From the NCBI RefSeq assembly GCF_052857255.1, contig NC_135500.1, forward strand, positions 104,603,048 to 104,667,047: a stretch of DNA of 64,000 bases. The letters run 5' to 3'. Both the position numbers and the translations under genes were made by a program. Positions 32,313 through 41,345 of this stretch are shown piece after piece. Numbering within the stretch: position 1 is the stretch's first letter; every line of letters begins with the position of its first letter. The notes beneath the pieces are model-generated. The model had not been told where the DNA came from. It did not search any database and was given only the letters and a program-made list of their open reading frames with translations. The DNA is from Amblyomma americanum (taxonomy: Eukaryota > Arthropoda > Arachnida > Ixodida > Ixodidae).

Positions 32313-33156
32313 GGCGTGCACTGAAACGCAGATAACACGCTGAAAACCACAGCCTGGAACTGCCACGAAACAAAGAGCAGCGAGCTACTGTAGCGTGCAG
32401 CCGGAGGCCTGGGTTGGAATGAGTTCTTTGGTCACAAACCGGTTATTGGGATCGTGAAAACGCCGAGAGTCGTGTCGGACTGGACTCGACCCTTCCACTC
32501 CACCCGAAGGGTGCGTTGACAAGCAACCGCCTCCGCAAAATACACAATCACTCACGCTTTGGTTTCCGAAAACATTTGTTTTGCAGATGAGGACAGAAGC
32601 GGGAGCCGGTTGACAACTCGTGTAGTCGCAACTCGCAGGGCGCGCCACGAGAGTTGACTCACTCGTATTGAGCGCATGTAAACGGAGAGTCGTCGAGTTT
32701 AGCCGGCCTTGCTCAACTCGATGCCCTGACAGAACCACCCGCTATCGAGTTCATGTAAACGAAAGACCCCACGGAGGACGGAGAAGTGTAACCAAAACCG
32801 AAACTGATCCCAGGTCAATGACTGATCTAGGATCACCTGCTGATCTTTGCCGAGTAAAGTTCCGTGTGCAAATAATTGTCACACTTTTTTCGCTTTCTAA
32901 CTTTAATATGAATCTATTATTTTGGGGTAAACGAAACTGAAAGATATATCTAAGTTTCTAAGCGTCTTGATGTGACGTAGTTGGGTTGTAGTTCTGTCAG
33001 CCGCCGGGGCCGCATGGTCGTTTCACGAGCGCAAAAAGGCAATATTTCCAACGGGCTTTATTAAATGCACACTCAATATTGCGCTGAAATATTTCGGAAT
33101 CGGCATGTACAATATTTATTGAATCAATGAAAATTACAACCGGGCGGCTTCATTTT
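32313..33156 (-). promoter_or_regulatory. Kolobok right flank, presumed promoter of the transposase gene
   Basis: Noncoding sequence lies between the transposase start codon (32310-32312, in a GCCATGC context) and the right terminal repeat. The open frames at 32385-32738 and 32668-32940 have no motif and overlap on opposite strands. Promoter function is inferred from position. Confidence 0.4.
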
Positions 33157-33171
33157 CTTTTCACAACCCCT
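33157..33171 (-). repeat. Kolobok right terminal inverted repeat
   Basis: It reads CTTTTCACAACCCCT on the plus strand, the inverse partner of 18312-18326. Confidence 0.85.
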
Positions 33172-33175
33172 TTAA
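33172..33175. repeat. TTAA target-site duplication, right of Kolobok
   Basis: Second copy of the TTAA at 18308-18311. The gypsy frame resumes straight after it. Confidence 0.9.
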
Positions 33176-33870
33176 GAGCGTACGACTATTGTGCAGCATC
33201 GTATCAACACCGGTGTCGCCGCTCCTCTGCACTGCCGGCCTTACAGGGTGTCCAGTTCCGAACGCCAAGTGATAAAAAAAGAATTCGAAAAGATGCTCGC
33301 TAAGGACATCATAGAACCGTCCTCCAGTCCTTGAGCCTTTCCCGTCATCCTTGTTAAAAACAAGAACGGCAGTTGGCATTTCTGCGTTGATTACCGCCAC
33401 CTGAACCGCATCACAAGTAGAGACGCGTACCCACTCCCAAGGATAGAGGACGCTCTCGACTGCCTCCACGGATCTGAATTCTTTTCTTCCATTGACCTTC
33501 TTTCCGGTTATTGGCAAATCGCCTTTGATCAGCCGGACAGCGAAAATCAGCTTTTGTCACACCTTGCGGTTTATACCAGATCAAAGCCATGCCATTTGGA
33601 ATTTGTAATGCACCAGCTGCCTTCGAAAGGAAGATGGACTCTCTCCTTCGCGGATTTAAGTGGACTACGTGTATGTACTACCTCGACAATGTTGTTGCCT
33701 TCTCACCCACCTTCGCCTCGCACCTTTAAACGTCTCAGCAGTATCCTGACTGTATATCGTACGACTGGGGTGCAGTTCAAATCGTCTAAATGCGAATTCG
33801 GCTGCAGGCAAGTCACCATTTTTGGACATCTCGTCGACGCCTCCGACATACGTCCTGATCACGCTTAAAG
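33176..33870 (+). pseudogene. Ty3/gypsy reverse transcriptase, broken
   Basis: Continuing the frame of 17013-18311, the sequence gives TTIVQHRINTG, RPYRVSSSERQVI, a TGA at 33332-33334 where a tryptophan is usual, FCVDYRHLNRIT, YPLPRIEDALDCL and FFSSIDLLSGYWQI with the first catalytic aspartate. Near 33545 it shifts frame and continues with LYQIKAMPFGICNAPAAFERKM. The YLDD box is changed to Y-L-D-N at 33679-33690, losing a metal-binding aspartate. The GHLVDASDIRPD block ends the domain at about 33868. Confidence 0.92.
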
Positions 33871-34330
33871 TGAAGCGGTGCAAGACTTTCTTCTTTCACA
33901 GTCCCAGAAGGACGTGTACAGTTTTCTTCGGCTCTGCTCCTAATTACGCCCTTTTATTCAAAATTTTACCCTTATCGCTCGTCCCCTCACTGACCTACTG
34001 AAGACCGACACCGAATTTACCTGGGGCCTTGATCAACAAAATGTGTTTTCGAAGCTTGTCCGCCTGCTGACGTCATCACCGATTCTGGCACATTTTAATC
34101 CCGCGGGCCCTACTGAACTCCGCACAGACGCCTGCGGCTACGGGATCGGAGCAGTGCTCGCACAACGCTCCCTGGGTCCAGACCACGTAGTTGCGTATGC
34201 TAACCTCCTGCTTTAACCTGCCGAGCGAAATTACTAGATTACTGAACGGGAACGCCTCACCCAGGTTTGGGCTGTAGCTAAATCCCGGCCATGGCCTGTT
34301 CTGGCGAGCTTTTTCTCTTTTCATGGACCA
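33871..34330 (+). pseudogene. Ty3/gypsy RNase H, degraded
   Basis: Across two frames the sequence gives the connection block (RPLTDLLKTDTEFTWG-like) at about 33985-34030. The start of RNase H follows with LRTDACGYGIGAVLAQRS near 34118-34170, and an ITERE-like part near 34236-34250. The TDA aspartate is recognisable, but the rest is too broken to judge. Confidence 0.75.
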
Positions 34331-36168
34331 CCATGCTGTTTGCAGGCTGTCCTCGCATAAAGACCCCTCCGGGCATCTTGGCCGCTGAGCGCTACGCCTT
34401 CAGGAGTATTCGTACAATGTTGTGTACAAGTCTCGACGTCTTCATCAAGGCGCTGACTGCTTGTCTCGGTACCCTTTCGAGCCACTTGATATCAGTGACA
34501 CTGACGATATCTCTTCCTTGTTTGGCATTTGTGATCTACACAAGATCACCGGGGAGCAGTGAAAGGACCCATATTTGCAAACCATCATCGAGGGCCTCAG
34601 CTCTGGAAGCTCAAAGCGCGCCCTGCAGCTCTTCGATACCAAAAATGGCGTCCTCAATCGCCGCAACTTCCGTCCTGACAGGCCCTCCCACCTTCTAGTC
34701 ATTCCCCAGCAGCTGCGATCTTCTATAATCGCAGAACTTAATGACCTGCCTGCAGCTGGACACCTTGGTGTGGCAAGAAACTACGACCGGATACGGCGCT
34801 GCGTCTTTTGGCTTGGCTTATACCGTACAGTCCAGGGTTACGTCACCACTTGCGACCTCTCTCAACGCAGAAAAAAGCCTTCGGCACCACCTTTTGGTCT
34901 TCTGCACCCTATTGACGTGCCCATGGAGCCGTTCCGCCGTGCAGGGCAAGACCTTGGACCATTCCCTACCTCGGAGTCCGGAAATAGGTGGTTCTCAGTG
35001 GCCACCGACTATGCCACTCGGTACTCTATCACCCGTGCATTGCCTACGAGCCGCGTGACCACACACGAGCACAGGTCATCGGCCCAGTATTGGATCCCTC
35101 AAGAAGGCAGAAGTTCTTCACAGTTCTCTTCAGGACATTGTCTTCTCGCGCGGGAGCCAGTTGAGTAGAAGGGATGTTTCTCGCCTTCTTCTACTTTACC
35201 TGCAGGACACGGATTTGGCCTCCACATGGTGACCTCAGGAGTCTCTATTTGGGTTTTTGCGGACAGTGTTTCTGTGATTCTACGGTGGAGCAATTGCCGG
35301 CAGCAACTTCAAGGCTAATCCCCCCGGTAGTTTACAACCACTCAACTCAATTTAAGTATTGCACCAGGATGGTCCCATCCTGGTCCTTTGCAGGGCCGGT
35401 CTTTGCCAATACGGTTCCAACGTTGGGCCAATTACTTGTGCTGCTTTCCTTTTGCACAATCTTATTCTGCAACATGGTGCTCCTCGTCAGTTACTCAAGA
35501 ACCGCGGATGCTATTCCATGTCTCGAGTTGTTGACGACATCCTGCGCTCATGCTCAACTAACCACAACATTGCCACAGCATACCACCCGCAGACGAAAGG
35601 GCTAACCGAGTGTTTGAACCGGACACTAACAGACATGTTGTCTATGTACGTCTCCCCCGACCACAAATACTGGGATCTCGCCTTGTGCTATGTGACGTTC
35701 GCATACAACCCCTCCCGGGATGACACAACTGGTTTCTCTCCGATCTTTCTCTTATATGGGAGACACGCCATCCTGCCTTTGGACACACTTCTCCCGTCCG
35801 CCGACTGTCCCGTCACTGCCTACGCCCGTGACGTCATTGTTCAAGCTGCGGACGCTCGCCAAATCGCCCGTAGTCGGCTCCAAGCGTCCCAGCAAGCACA
35901 GAAGTCTCTGTACGACAATCGCCTTCGCCACGTAACCTACGAACCGGGGTCACTCGTTCTTCGGTGGTCTCCTTTACGCCGCTTCGGTCTCTCTGAGAAA
36001 CTATTGTCCCCCTGCCATGGCCCTTATCGTGTGGTGCGTCAGGTCACCGACATCACGTATGAAGTTGCTCGTCATACGCCTGCATCCTCATCAAGTAGAC
36101 CCCCCACCGATATTATTCACGTCATGCGCCTCATGCCCTACCACGTCGCTTCTCGACCACTGGCTTAG
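34331..36168 (+). pseudogene. Ty3/gypsy integrase, with a foreign block inside
   Basis: The zinc-binding N-terminal part is at about 34690-34880. It keeps the first His (GHLGV) and one Cys, but the second Cys of the CxxC pair reads Ser (CDLSQRRK). The core starts with ATDYATRYS. After ALPTS (about 35060) the reading is lost for roughly 370 bp. It resumes near 35430 with FLLHNLILQHGAPRQLL, AYHPQTKGLTECLNRTL carrying the Glu of the D,D-35-E set, and a 3' part ending with GPYRVVRQV and HVMRLMPY. The end at 36168 is open. The missing middle would hold the second catalytic Asp region. Confidence 0.9.
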
Positions 36169-36200
36169 CGCCGAGACGGCGCTCGTGCCGTCGGGAGTCA

Positions 36201-36428
36201 TGCTACGACAAAGTCGCAGGGGAAGACGAAGTGGCCTCTCGCATGAAAGGACGAAAGAAGACGAAGAGGTTAATGCAGCACTCAACCTTGGCCAATCACC
36301 CTGCGTGGGTATGTGCCATGCTTACTAAGGAGAAGAAGCTCCCTGTTCATGTTTGTGCTCCCTGCTAGGAACTCTTTATTCTTAACCCAACACTTGTAAA
36401 TAAATGTAAATAGTATTTCCCCGTAACA
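36201..36428 (+). repeat. Right LTR of the Ty3/gypsy element
   Basis: The LTR starts TGCTACGAC and ends GTAACA, giving the usual TG...CA ends. It contains an AATAAA (TGTAAATAAATG) near its 3' end. The ATAT at 36429-36432 is the presumed target duplication. Compared with the left LTR it holds about 61 extra bases (36281-36341), otherwise aligning base for base with scattered differences. Confidence 0.9.
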
Positions 36429-36432
36429 ATAT

Positions 36433-36859
36433 CGTCCAGTAGTTTGATATAAGGCTCTTCTAAACCCCTATTACGCAATGCATGTATTACTGCTGAGGAT
36501 TCCACTCAGTCGAATGCTTTCTCGTAATCAATGAAGGCTATATATAGAGGTTGGTTACATTCAGCGCATTTTTCTATCACCTGAATGATAGTGTGAATTT
36601 GATCTATTGCGTAACATCCTTTACGGAAGCCAACCTGAGCTATTGGTTGATTAATGTCTAACGTTGCCCTTACTCTATTATCAATTACCTTAGTAAAGAC
36701 CTTGTAAGCAACAGATAGTAAGCTGAATGGTCTTAAATTTTTCAAGCCCATGGCGTCTCCCTTCTTATGGATTAAGGTAATTTTGGCATTCTTCCAATTT
36801 TCTTGTACGGTTGAGGCCATAAGGCATTCCATATACAGGGTGGCTAGTTTTTCTAGCAC
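36433..36859 (-). pseudogene. RTE LINE reverse transcriptase, N-terminal half
   Basis: The minus-strand reading gives LATLYMECLMASTVQENWK, ITLIHKKGDAMGLKNLRPFSL, VAYKVFTKVIDNR, QVGFRKGCYAIDQIHT, and YIAFIDYEKAFD with the first catalytic aspartate. A TGA follows right after AFD, and the frame then continues to LLDDI at the LTR-element junction. The other half of this RT is at 15116-16029. These blocks, in particular GFRKG...IDQIH, are RTE-clade features. Confidence 0.92.
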
Positions 36860-37699
36860 GATCTCCCCTCCACCCTAGAACGAACTGCTGTTACTTGATC
36901 CTCCTCAGCTGCTTTTCCCCTTTCTATTGCTCCTAAGGCTCTCTTTACTTCCCCTTTCGTTACGGGCGAGATGACACATTGCTCTGCGTTACTGGTTCTT
37001 TCATTAACGCTATGATTACATTAGCTACTGTGCAAATTTGTGTAGAACTCTTCGGCTGCTTTAACTATCTTATTCATATTGCTGATGGCATGGCCCTCCT
37101 TGTCTCTTAGCGCACACTTCTGGTTTTAACCTATGCATAAATTCCTCTTCACCGCTTTTAGGCTACCTCCGTTCTTTAAATCATGCTCGATGCTCTCCAT
37201 ATCAAACTTCCTTATGTCGCCTACCTTGCGCTTATTTATTGACTTCGGTAGCTCTCCCAGGACGATTCTGTCGCTAGAGTTAGACGCCCTCAAGCTTTGG
37301 CGTTTCTTAACAGATCTTTTGTCACCTGAGATAGCTTTCCGCTATCCTATCGAACTGTCCTACCGCCTACTTCTACTGCGCGCTCCGTAAAGATGGCTAT
37401 CGCACTATCGTTCATTGTATGAACATGAAGATTGTCTTCCTCATTTAAAGCCGAATATTTGTTTTGCAGTGATATCCCGAAATCCTTTACTTTCCCTCTT
37501 ACCCCTAACTCGTTAACGGACTTCCTCTATACTAGCTTCTTCCGTACCCTCTTCAAGTTATATCTAAGCTAACTCGAGACCTTCACATTCTGTGGTCGCT
37601 ACAGCGCTCTTTTCCGAGGAAAGCCACATCCTGAACGACGCCAGGTTGAGCGCATAGTATCAAGTCGATTGCATTTTTTGTCTCACAATTGGGGCTCTT
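36860..37699 (-). pseudogene. RTE LINE linker between endonuclease and RT, degraded
   Basis: No long open frame is present, but the position between recognisable endonuclease and RT blocks, and the matching orientation, identify it as the element's central region. Several frameshifts must be present. A stretch of plus-strand open frame at 37133-37390 is a shadow. Confidence 0.6.
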
Positions 37700-38290
37700 C
37701 TAGGTCCACTTCCTGTTCTCTCGTTTGCGAAATAAAGTATTCATGATCCGTAAATTATTTCTATCTGCGAATTCTACTAATAACTCTCCCCTGCTATTTC
37801 TCGTACCTATTTCATAGTCGCCTACCGCGTGGTCGCCAGCGTCCTTCTTGCCCACCTTCGCATTGAATTCGCCCATCAGCACAGAGTAGTGAGATTTTAC
37901 TTTAATCATTGCCGATTCTACGTCCTCATAGAAACTTTCAACGGTGTGGTCATCAGGCTGGATGTAGGCGCGTCTACGTGCACCACTATCTGCTTGTACC
38001 TCCTATTGAGCCTAATCACAATAGCTGCTACCCTCTCGTTAATACTATAGAGCTCCTCTACGTTGCCAGCTATCGCCTGATTAATGAGGAATCCCACACC
38101 TAGTTCTCGTCTATCCGCTAATCCGCGATTGCACAGTATGTGTCCGTCCTTTAGTACTGTATACGCCTCATCTGCCCTCCTAACTTCACTAAGCCCTATG
38201 ACATCCCATTTAATTCCCACGAGTTCCTCGAACAGCACTGCTAGGCTAGCTTCATTAGATCAAGTTCTAGCGTTAAAGTTTGCCAGGTTC
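37700..38290 (-). pseudogene. RTE LINE endonuclease, broken
   Basis: Minus-strand blocks in order: NLNLANFNART (with a TGA directly after ART at about 38253-38255), LVGIKWDVIGLSEVRR carrying the catalytic glutamate, GVGFLINQAIAG, and INERVAAIVIRLN. Following a frame change comes HYSVLMGEFNAKVG, where GDFN is usual so the aspartate reads glutamate, then RNNLRIMNTLF. These are the blocks of an APE-type LINE endonuclease. The 5' UTR continues upstream to the tRNA-like sequence at 38578-38648. Confidence 0.88.
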
Positions 38291-38577
38291 AGGTTCCAAT
38301 GGCGGCCTGTCCGGTTCCAGATGTTTTTAGCACCCTCCGCTCCGTCACAGGTATGACAGCCGCCGTGGTGAGTTGCTCCGCAGCCGCTGGGGACTGAGGG
38401 CCAAGAGTTATTTCTTTTGTTAATAGTAGGTTGTGGCCAAGTACTACAGCAGGGTGGCCAAATTGTTCTGATGAGGGAGTGTGTTGTGTGTTCTGGTCAC
38501 CGAGATCAGGCCGCACCCCGGACCTGGTTATGCAATTTCATCGACACACTGATTTTTTTCAAGCCCGGTGGAGAATT

Positions 38578-38648
38578 GCGCGGCATCAGATTCGAACCCA
38601 GGTCCTCTTGCATGCGAGGTGGATGCTCTAGCTCTACGCCATCGCTGC
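38578..38648 (-). repeat. tRNA-Ala-like sequence at the 5' end of the RTE LINE
   Basis: The minus strand gives GATGGCGTAGAGCTAGAGC (box A-like) and GGGTTCGAATCTGATG (box B-like), with CGC at the anticodon position, so an alanine tRNA is the likely ancestor. The anticodon stem is mismatched, so it is not a working tRNA. It leads straight into the RTE 5' UTR with no gap I can see, so it may provide an internal Pol III-type promoter, or a SINE may have joined the LINE. Confidence 0.6.
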
Positions 38649-38655
38649 AATCGGA

Positions 38656-39093
38656 TCTCGCAGGTAACGCTGTCGAATGCTCCCTTCGTATCCAAGGCCA
38701 GTACGACCTTGCCATTGACCGGGGAGGGGGGGTAAGGGGAGGGGGGGGGAATTCGACGATGTCGAGGAGAGCCCGATTGAGTTGTAGCAGGACATTTTGT
38801 GCAGATGTGTGTGGACGAAACCTGGACATGGTGTGTTCGAAAAGCTGGGGCCAGATCCGACTGCGGTTCCGTCCGGGAACCAGTTCTTTTCGCCTCCTCT
38901 CGTTAGCCGTCCGTCGTCACGTCCGGCGTGACGAACAACTTCCGGAGGCGGCTCCGCGTTTTTCGTCTACATCACGGTGCGTGGCCACGGCGCCGAAAAG
39001 AACCGTTTCGCCGGCTAGCACAATGTCCGCGGCGAGTAGGTCCACTTCGCGGGAACCGCTGCTGCACGCTTGTAAACAAACAAGGCGGCGCCC
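38656..39093. other. No gene recognised; upstream flank of the Harbinger remnant
   Basis: GC-rich sequence with a G-run at 38730-38748 (several poly-G tracts). Overlapping frames on both strands carry no motif. It could contain the missing 5' part of the Harbinger transposase gene, but no block was recognised. Confidence 0.4.
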
Positions 39094-39633
39094 ATGACCC
39101 CGTATCTTTTCGCGGCTCTTTGCGGCCGCACTGGGCGGAGAAGACCCAGAAACAGGGAAGATGCCTTCCATCAGAAGGAGGATTTCCGCCGCCATTTCAG
39201 GATGAGTCAGGCTCTGGTGAGCAGGTTGTGTGCTCATCTTGAGGCCGAAAACGGGACAAAGGGGCTGACCGCACTGCCAACAGAAGCGAAAGTTCTCTGT
39301 GCGCTTCAATATTTTGCAAACGGGAGCTTTCAGACTTCTATGAGCAGTGAGTTGACAATCCAACTCTAGCAAACCTCAATGAGCCGCTGTATCAGCGCAG
39401 TAGCGCTAGCTAAAACTCGCGCATGTAAGCGATAAGGGTGGGTAACATTTCCGTCCACGGCAGCGCAAAAGCAGCAGGCAGTGGAAGAAGTTTTGCACAG
39501 CGGCCGAATTCGTGGTGTTGTAGGCTGCATCGTTGGAACCCTCGTTGCCATCAGTCAGCACATTGGCCTCAGCTCTGGTGAAACGCAGGCATTAATGAGC
39601 AGAAAGGGCTACTACGCCCTAAACACGATGTTG
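39094..39633 (+). pseudogene. PIF/Harbinger (HARBI1-like) transposase remnant, two exons
   Basis: Exon 1 (39094-39346, donor GTGAGT) encodes FRRHFRMSQALVSRLCAHL and the ALPTEAKVLCALQYFANG-SFQ block, the typical N-terminal helical region. Exon 2 (about 39472-39633, donor GTAAGT) encodes EEVLHSGRIRGVVGCIVGT and LMSRKGYYALN. The GCIDGT motif, which holds the first catalytic aspartate, reads GCIVGT, so the enzyme would be inactive. The middle helix-turn-helix part and all sequence after exon 2 are missing, replaced by a LINE fragment at 39680. Confidence 0.85.
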
Positions 39634-39679
39634 GTAAGTACTACAAGTCTGTCCACTCGTTAAAACAAAGAAGAAAGGA

Positions 39680-39985
39680 AGCACATGCTCGTTCGCTATG
39701 CCGCGTTCGCCGATGTTCGTCGCGATATGCTTGCGGCCTATAGGGCACTGGGCATACTACCAGGCTCCCTAATGACGTTATTGTGGCCGCAGGGCTGTGC
39801 CCCCACCCGTGAGCAAACCTTAGTGAACCTCTGTGCATTCCTCGAAGACATGGGCTTGACGTCCCGCCTGTTCTCCGCCAGGTAGTTACACGCAGTGACC
39901 GAACGCTCCGCGAGTGCTACGTTGGATCATTATCAACTGGACGCCGCACTGCAGTTGTAGTCAACATAGTGCTGTGCGCGTGTGT
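39680..39985 (+). mobile_element. 3' coding end of the RNase-H LINE family, fragment
   Basis: This corresponds to the LINE at 10174-13083 from about 12508 to 12805: the last 70 codons (YAAFADVRRDMLAAYRALG...FSAR) and the first part of the 3' UTR, with scattered differences. It lacks the normal 3' tail and so is not a simple insertion; a deletion or recombination has removed the end. Confidence 0.85.
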
Positions 39986-40179
39986 TAACGCGGCAGTGTT
40001 ATGGAGCTCGTGTCGCAGAAAAAACGGCGTCGTCGGCGTCGGCCGTGAGCGGAAATTCTCTCCTCCTCCTCGCAACATACGCCACTGCCACAACAAATAG
40101 CGTGCTACGGCAGCGCAAGGAGCGAGAAGGACGCCTGACACATATTTCGGTGGGCAACCCAGACCCACCACAAGGGAAA

Positions 40180-40190
40180 GAAAATGAAAT
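40180..40190 (+). repeat. Target-site duplication of SINE 40191-40503, left copy
   Basis: GAAAATGAAAT, repeated exactly at 40504-40514. Confidence 0.85.
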
Positions 40191-40503
40191 AATAATAATT
40201 TGTTTTGGGGGAAAGGAAATGGCGCAGAATCTGTCTCATATATCGTTGGACACCTGAACCGCGCCGTAAGGGAAGAAATAAAGGATGGAGTGTAAGAGGG
40301 AAGGAAGAGAGAAGTGCCGTAGTGGAGGGCTCTGGAATAACTTTGACCACCTGGGGATCTTTAACGTGCACTGACATCGTACAGCACACGGGTGCCTTAG
40401 CATTTTTCCTCCATTAAAAACGCAGAAACCGCGGTCGGGTTAGAACCCGGAAACTCCGGATCAGTAGCCGAGCACGCTAACCACTGAGCCACCGCGGCGG
40501 GTG
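40191..40503 (-). mobile_element. Type A SINE, full length, minus strand, with 11-bp target duplication
   Basis: On the minus strand, the tRNA head (CCCGCCGCGGTGGCTCAGTG) starts at 40503 and box B lies near 40440. The body runs through AAAGATCCCCAGGTGG to CTTTCCCCCAAAAC and an ATTATTATT tail. The flanking GAAAATGAAAT copies are identical. Confidence 0.9.
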
Positions 40504-40525
40504 GAAAATGAAATGAAAATTGGTT

Positions 40526-40536
40526 TTAAGGATAGG
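40526..40536 (+). repeat. Target-site duplication of LINE fragment 40537-41209, left copy
   Basis: TTAAGGATAGG, repeated exactly at 41210-41220. Confidence 0.88.
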
Positions 40537-41209
40537 CGAACGCGGAACAGCGAAGGAGCAGGTGTTCTAATGTTTCCACTGCACCGCATCCGTCACACAC
40601 ATCACTCGTCACGATTCCGTGACGCACCCGTCGTTCCCCGGGCCACACGCAGCCAATGCGCGTTCGCCGATGCTCGTCGCGATATGCTCGTGGCCTATAG
40701 GGCGCAGGGCATACTACCGGACTCCATCAAGACGCTATTGTGGCCGCAGGGCAGTGCGCGCACTCGTGAGCGAACTTTTGTGAGCCTCTGTGCATTCCTC
40801 GAACACACGGGCTTGACGTCCCGTCTGTTCTCCGTCAGGTAGTTACACGCAGTGACCAAACGCTCCGCGAGTTCTACCTTGAACGATTAATAACTGGACG
40901 CCCCACTCCAGTTGTAACCAACACAGTGGTGTGCGCGTGTGTGATTTAATTCCTCTAAAATGAACTAATCACGCGCACAACCTGGACACATTTCTTAATG
41001 TGTAAATAGTTTGTACATATTACTTCTCCCCCTATCCTCTATTCCTGTCCCCTCAACTCTTTCATTTCATTTCTCCATTCTGCCTGCTGTCCTTTATTTC
41101 CGCTGCCTCAGCTCAGGTGCTTCAGTATCGATGGCAGATGCCGGGGCTAGCAAAAATCTTTTCCTTCCTTTTTACTATTATTTTTTTTAATAAAACCACT
41201 AGCACCACC
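40537..41209 (+). mobile_element. RNase-H LINE family insertion with inverted 5' end (twin priming)
   Basis: The first about 124 bp (40537-40660) are the reverse complement of LINE positions 12409-12532. The rest (40661-41209) continues in the normal direction from about 12527 to the 3' tail ending CACTAGCACCACC. The insertion is flanked by an exact 11-bp duplication. An inversion of the 5' end together with a clean target duplication is the known outcome of twin priming during LINE integration. Confidence 0.9.
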
Positions 41210-41220
41210 TTAAGGATAGG

Positions 41221-41345
41221 AAGTGAGGCCTGCCTCACATAACTCTGTGTACACACGAACCGCGCCGTAAGGAAAGTAAAATGAAATGAAAATTGATTTT
41301 AAGGAAAGGAAGTGACGCGTCTGACATATCTCTCGTTCGGGCGCA
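41221..41345 (-). mobile_element. SINE 3'-end fragments
   Basis: This consists of pieces of the SINE end module (AAGTGAGGCCTGCCTCACATAA, ACACGAACCGCGCCGTAAGG, ATGAAAATTGATTTTAAGG) without a tRNA head. The same module is repeated at 48589-48815. Confidence 0.6.

Larger units (their letters stand above)
18312..33171. mobile_element. Kolobok-type DNA transposon, 14.86 kb, two convergent genes
   Basis: The left end reads AGGGGTCGTGAAGTG, and the right end read inwards is AGGGGTTGTGAAAAG (12 of 15 positions equal). Both ends touch TTAA. Inside are a plus-strand three-exon gene for a P2X7-C-terminal-like protein (18642-23800) and a minus-strand nine-exon gene for a THAP-Kolobok transposase (32312-27195). 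They point towards each other. Younger insertions inflate the element: a CR1 fragment, a type B SINE and a gypsy fragment in intron 2 of the first gene, plus a type A SINE and a mariner between the genes. Removing TTAA and the element joins the gypsy frame in register. Confidence 0.92.
16030..36428 (+). mobile_element. Ty3/gypsy LTR retrotransposon, itself split by a Kolobok transposon
   Basis: Two related LTRs (16030-16196 and 36201-36428) enclose gag, protease, RT, RNase H and integrase in Ty3/gypsy order. The internal region is cut at 18308-18311 by a 14.86-kb DNA transposon and resumes at 33176. The element proper is about 5.5 kb. The right LTR ends in CA followed by ATAT. The left LTR is preceded by a TA repeat, consistent with a 4-bp target duplication inside an AT-rich site of the RTE LINE. 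Coding regions contain frameshifts, stops and changed active-site residues, so this copy is dead. Confidence 0.92.
15061..38655 (-). mobile_element. RTE-clade LINE (minus strand) split by a 20.4-kb LTR-element insertion
   Basis: Two pieces belong together: 36433-38655 (tRNA-like 5' end, endonuclease, N-terminal half of RT) and 15061-16029 (C-terminal half of RT, C-terminal domain, 3' end). Together they make about 3.2 kb, the usual size of an RTE element. The RT frame stops at the block LLDDI at the right-hand junction and resumes at YSNCTATI at the left-hand junction, as expected if one LINE was interrupted. The 3' end at 15061 has the ATGATGATC-like tail common in RTE elements. A weak GATCTC match flanks both ends (near 15045 and 38653) and may be a short target duplication. 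Confidence 0.88.

Noticed and set aside
31893..32366. THAP gene as a host transcription factor
   Set aside because: The THAP exon splices in the minus direction towards Kolobok transposase exons inside the same terminal repeats.
18312..33171. piggyBac instead of Kolobok, because of TTAA
   Set aside because: The termini do not start with the CCYT-type motif of piggyBac, and the transposase has a THAP domain and the DGR-DSPG and TDRH blocks of Kolobok.
33161..33517. 118-codon minus-strand frame
   Set aside because: Antisense to the gypsy RT, whose motifs are clear on the plus strand.
38578..38648. Functional tRNA-Ala gene
   Set aside because: The anticodon stem does not pair, and the sequence continues directly into LINE 5' UTR.
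38917..39372. 151-codon minus-strand frame
   Set aside because: Antisense to the Harbinger transposase exon with recognisable blocks.
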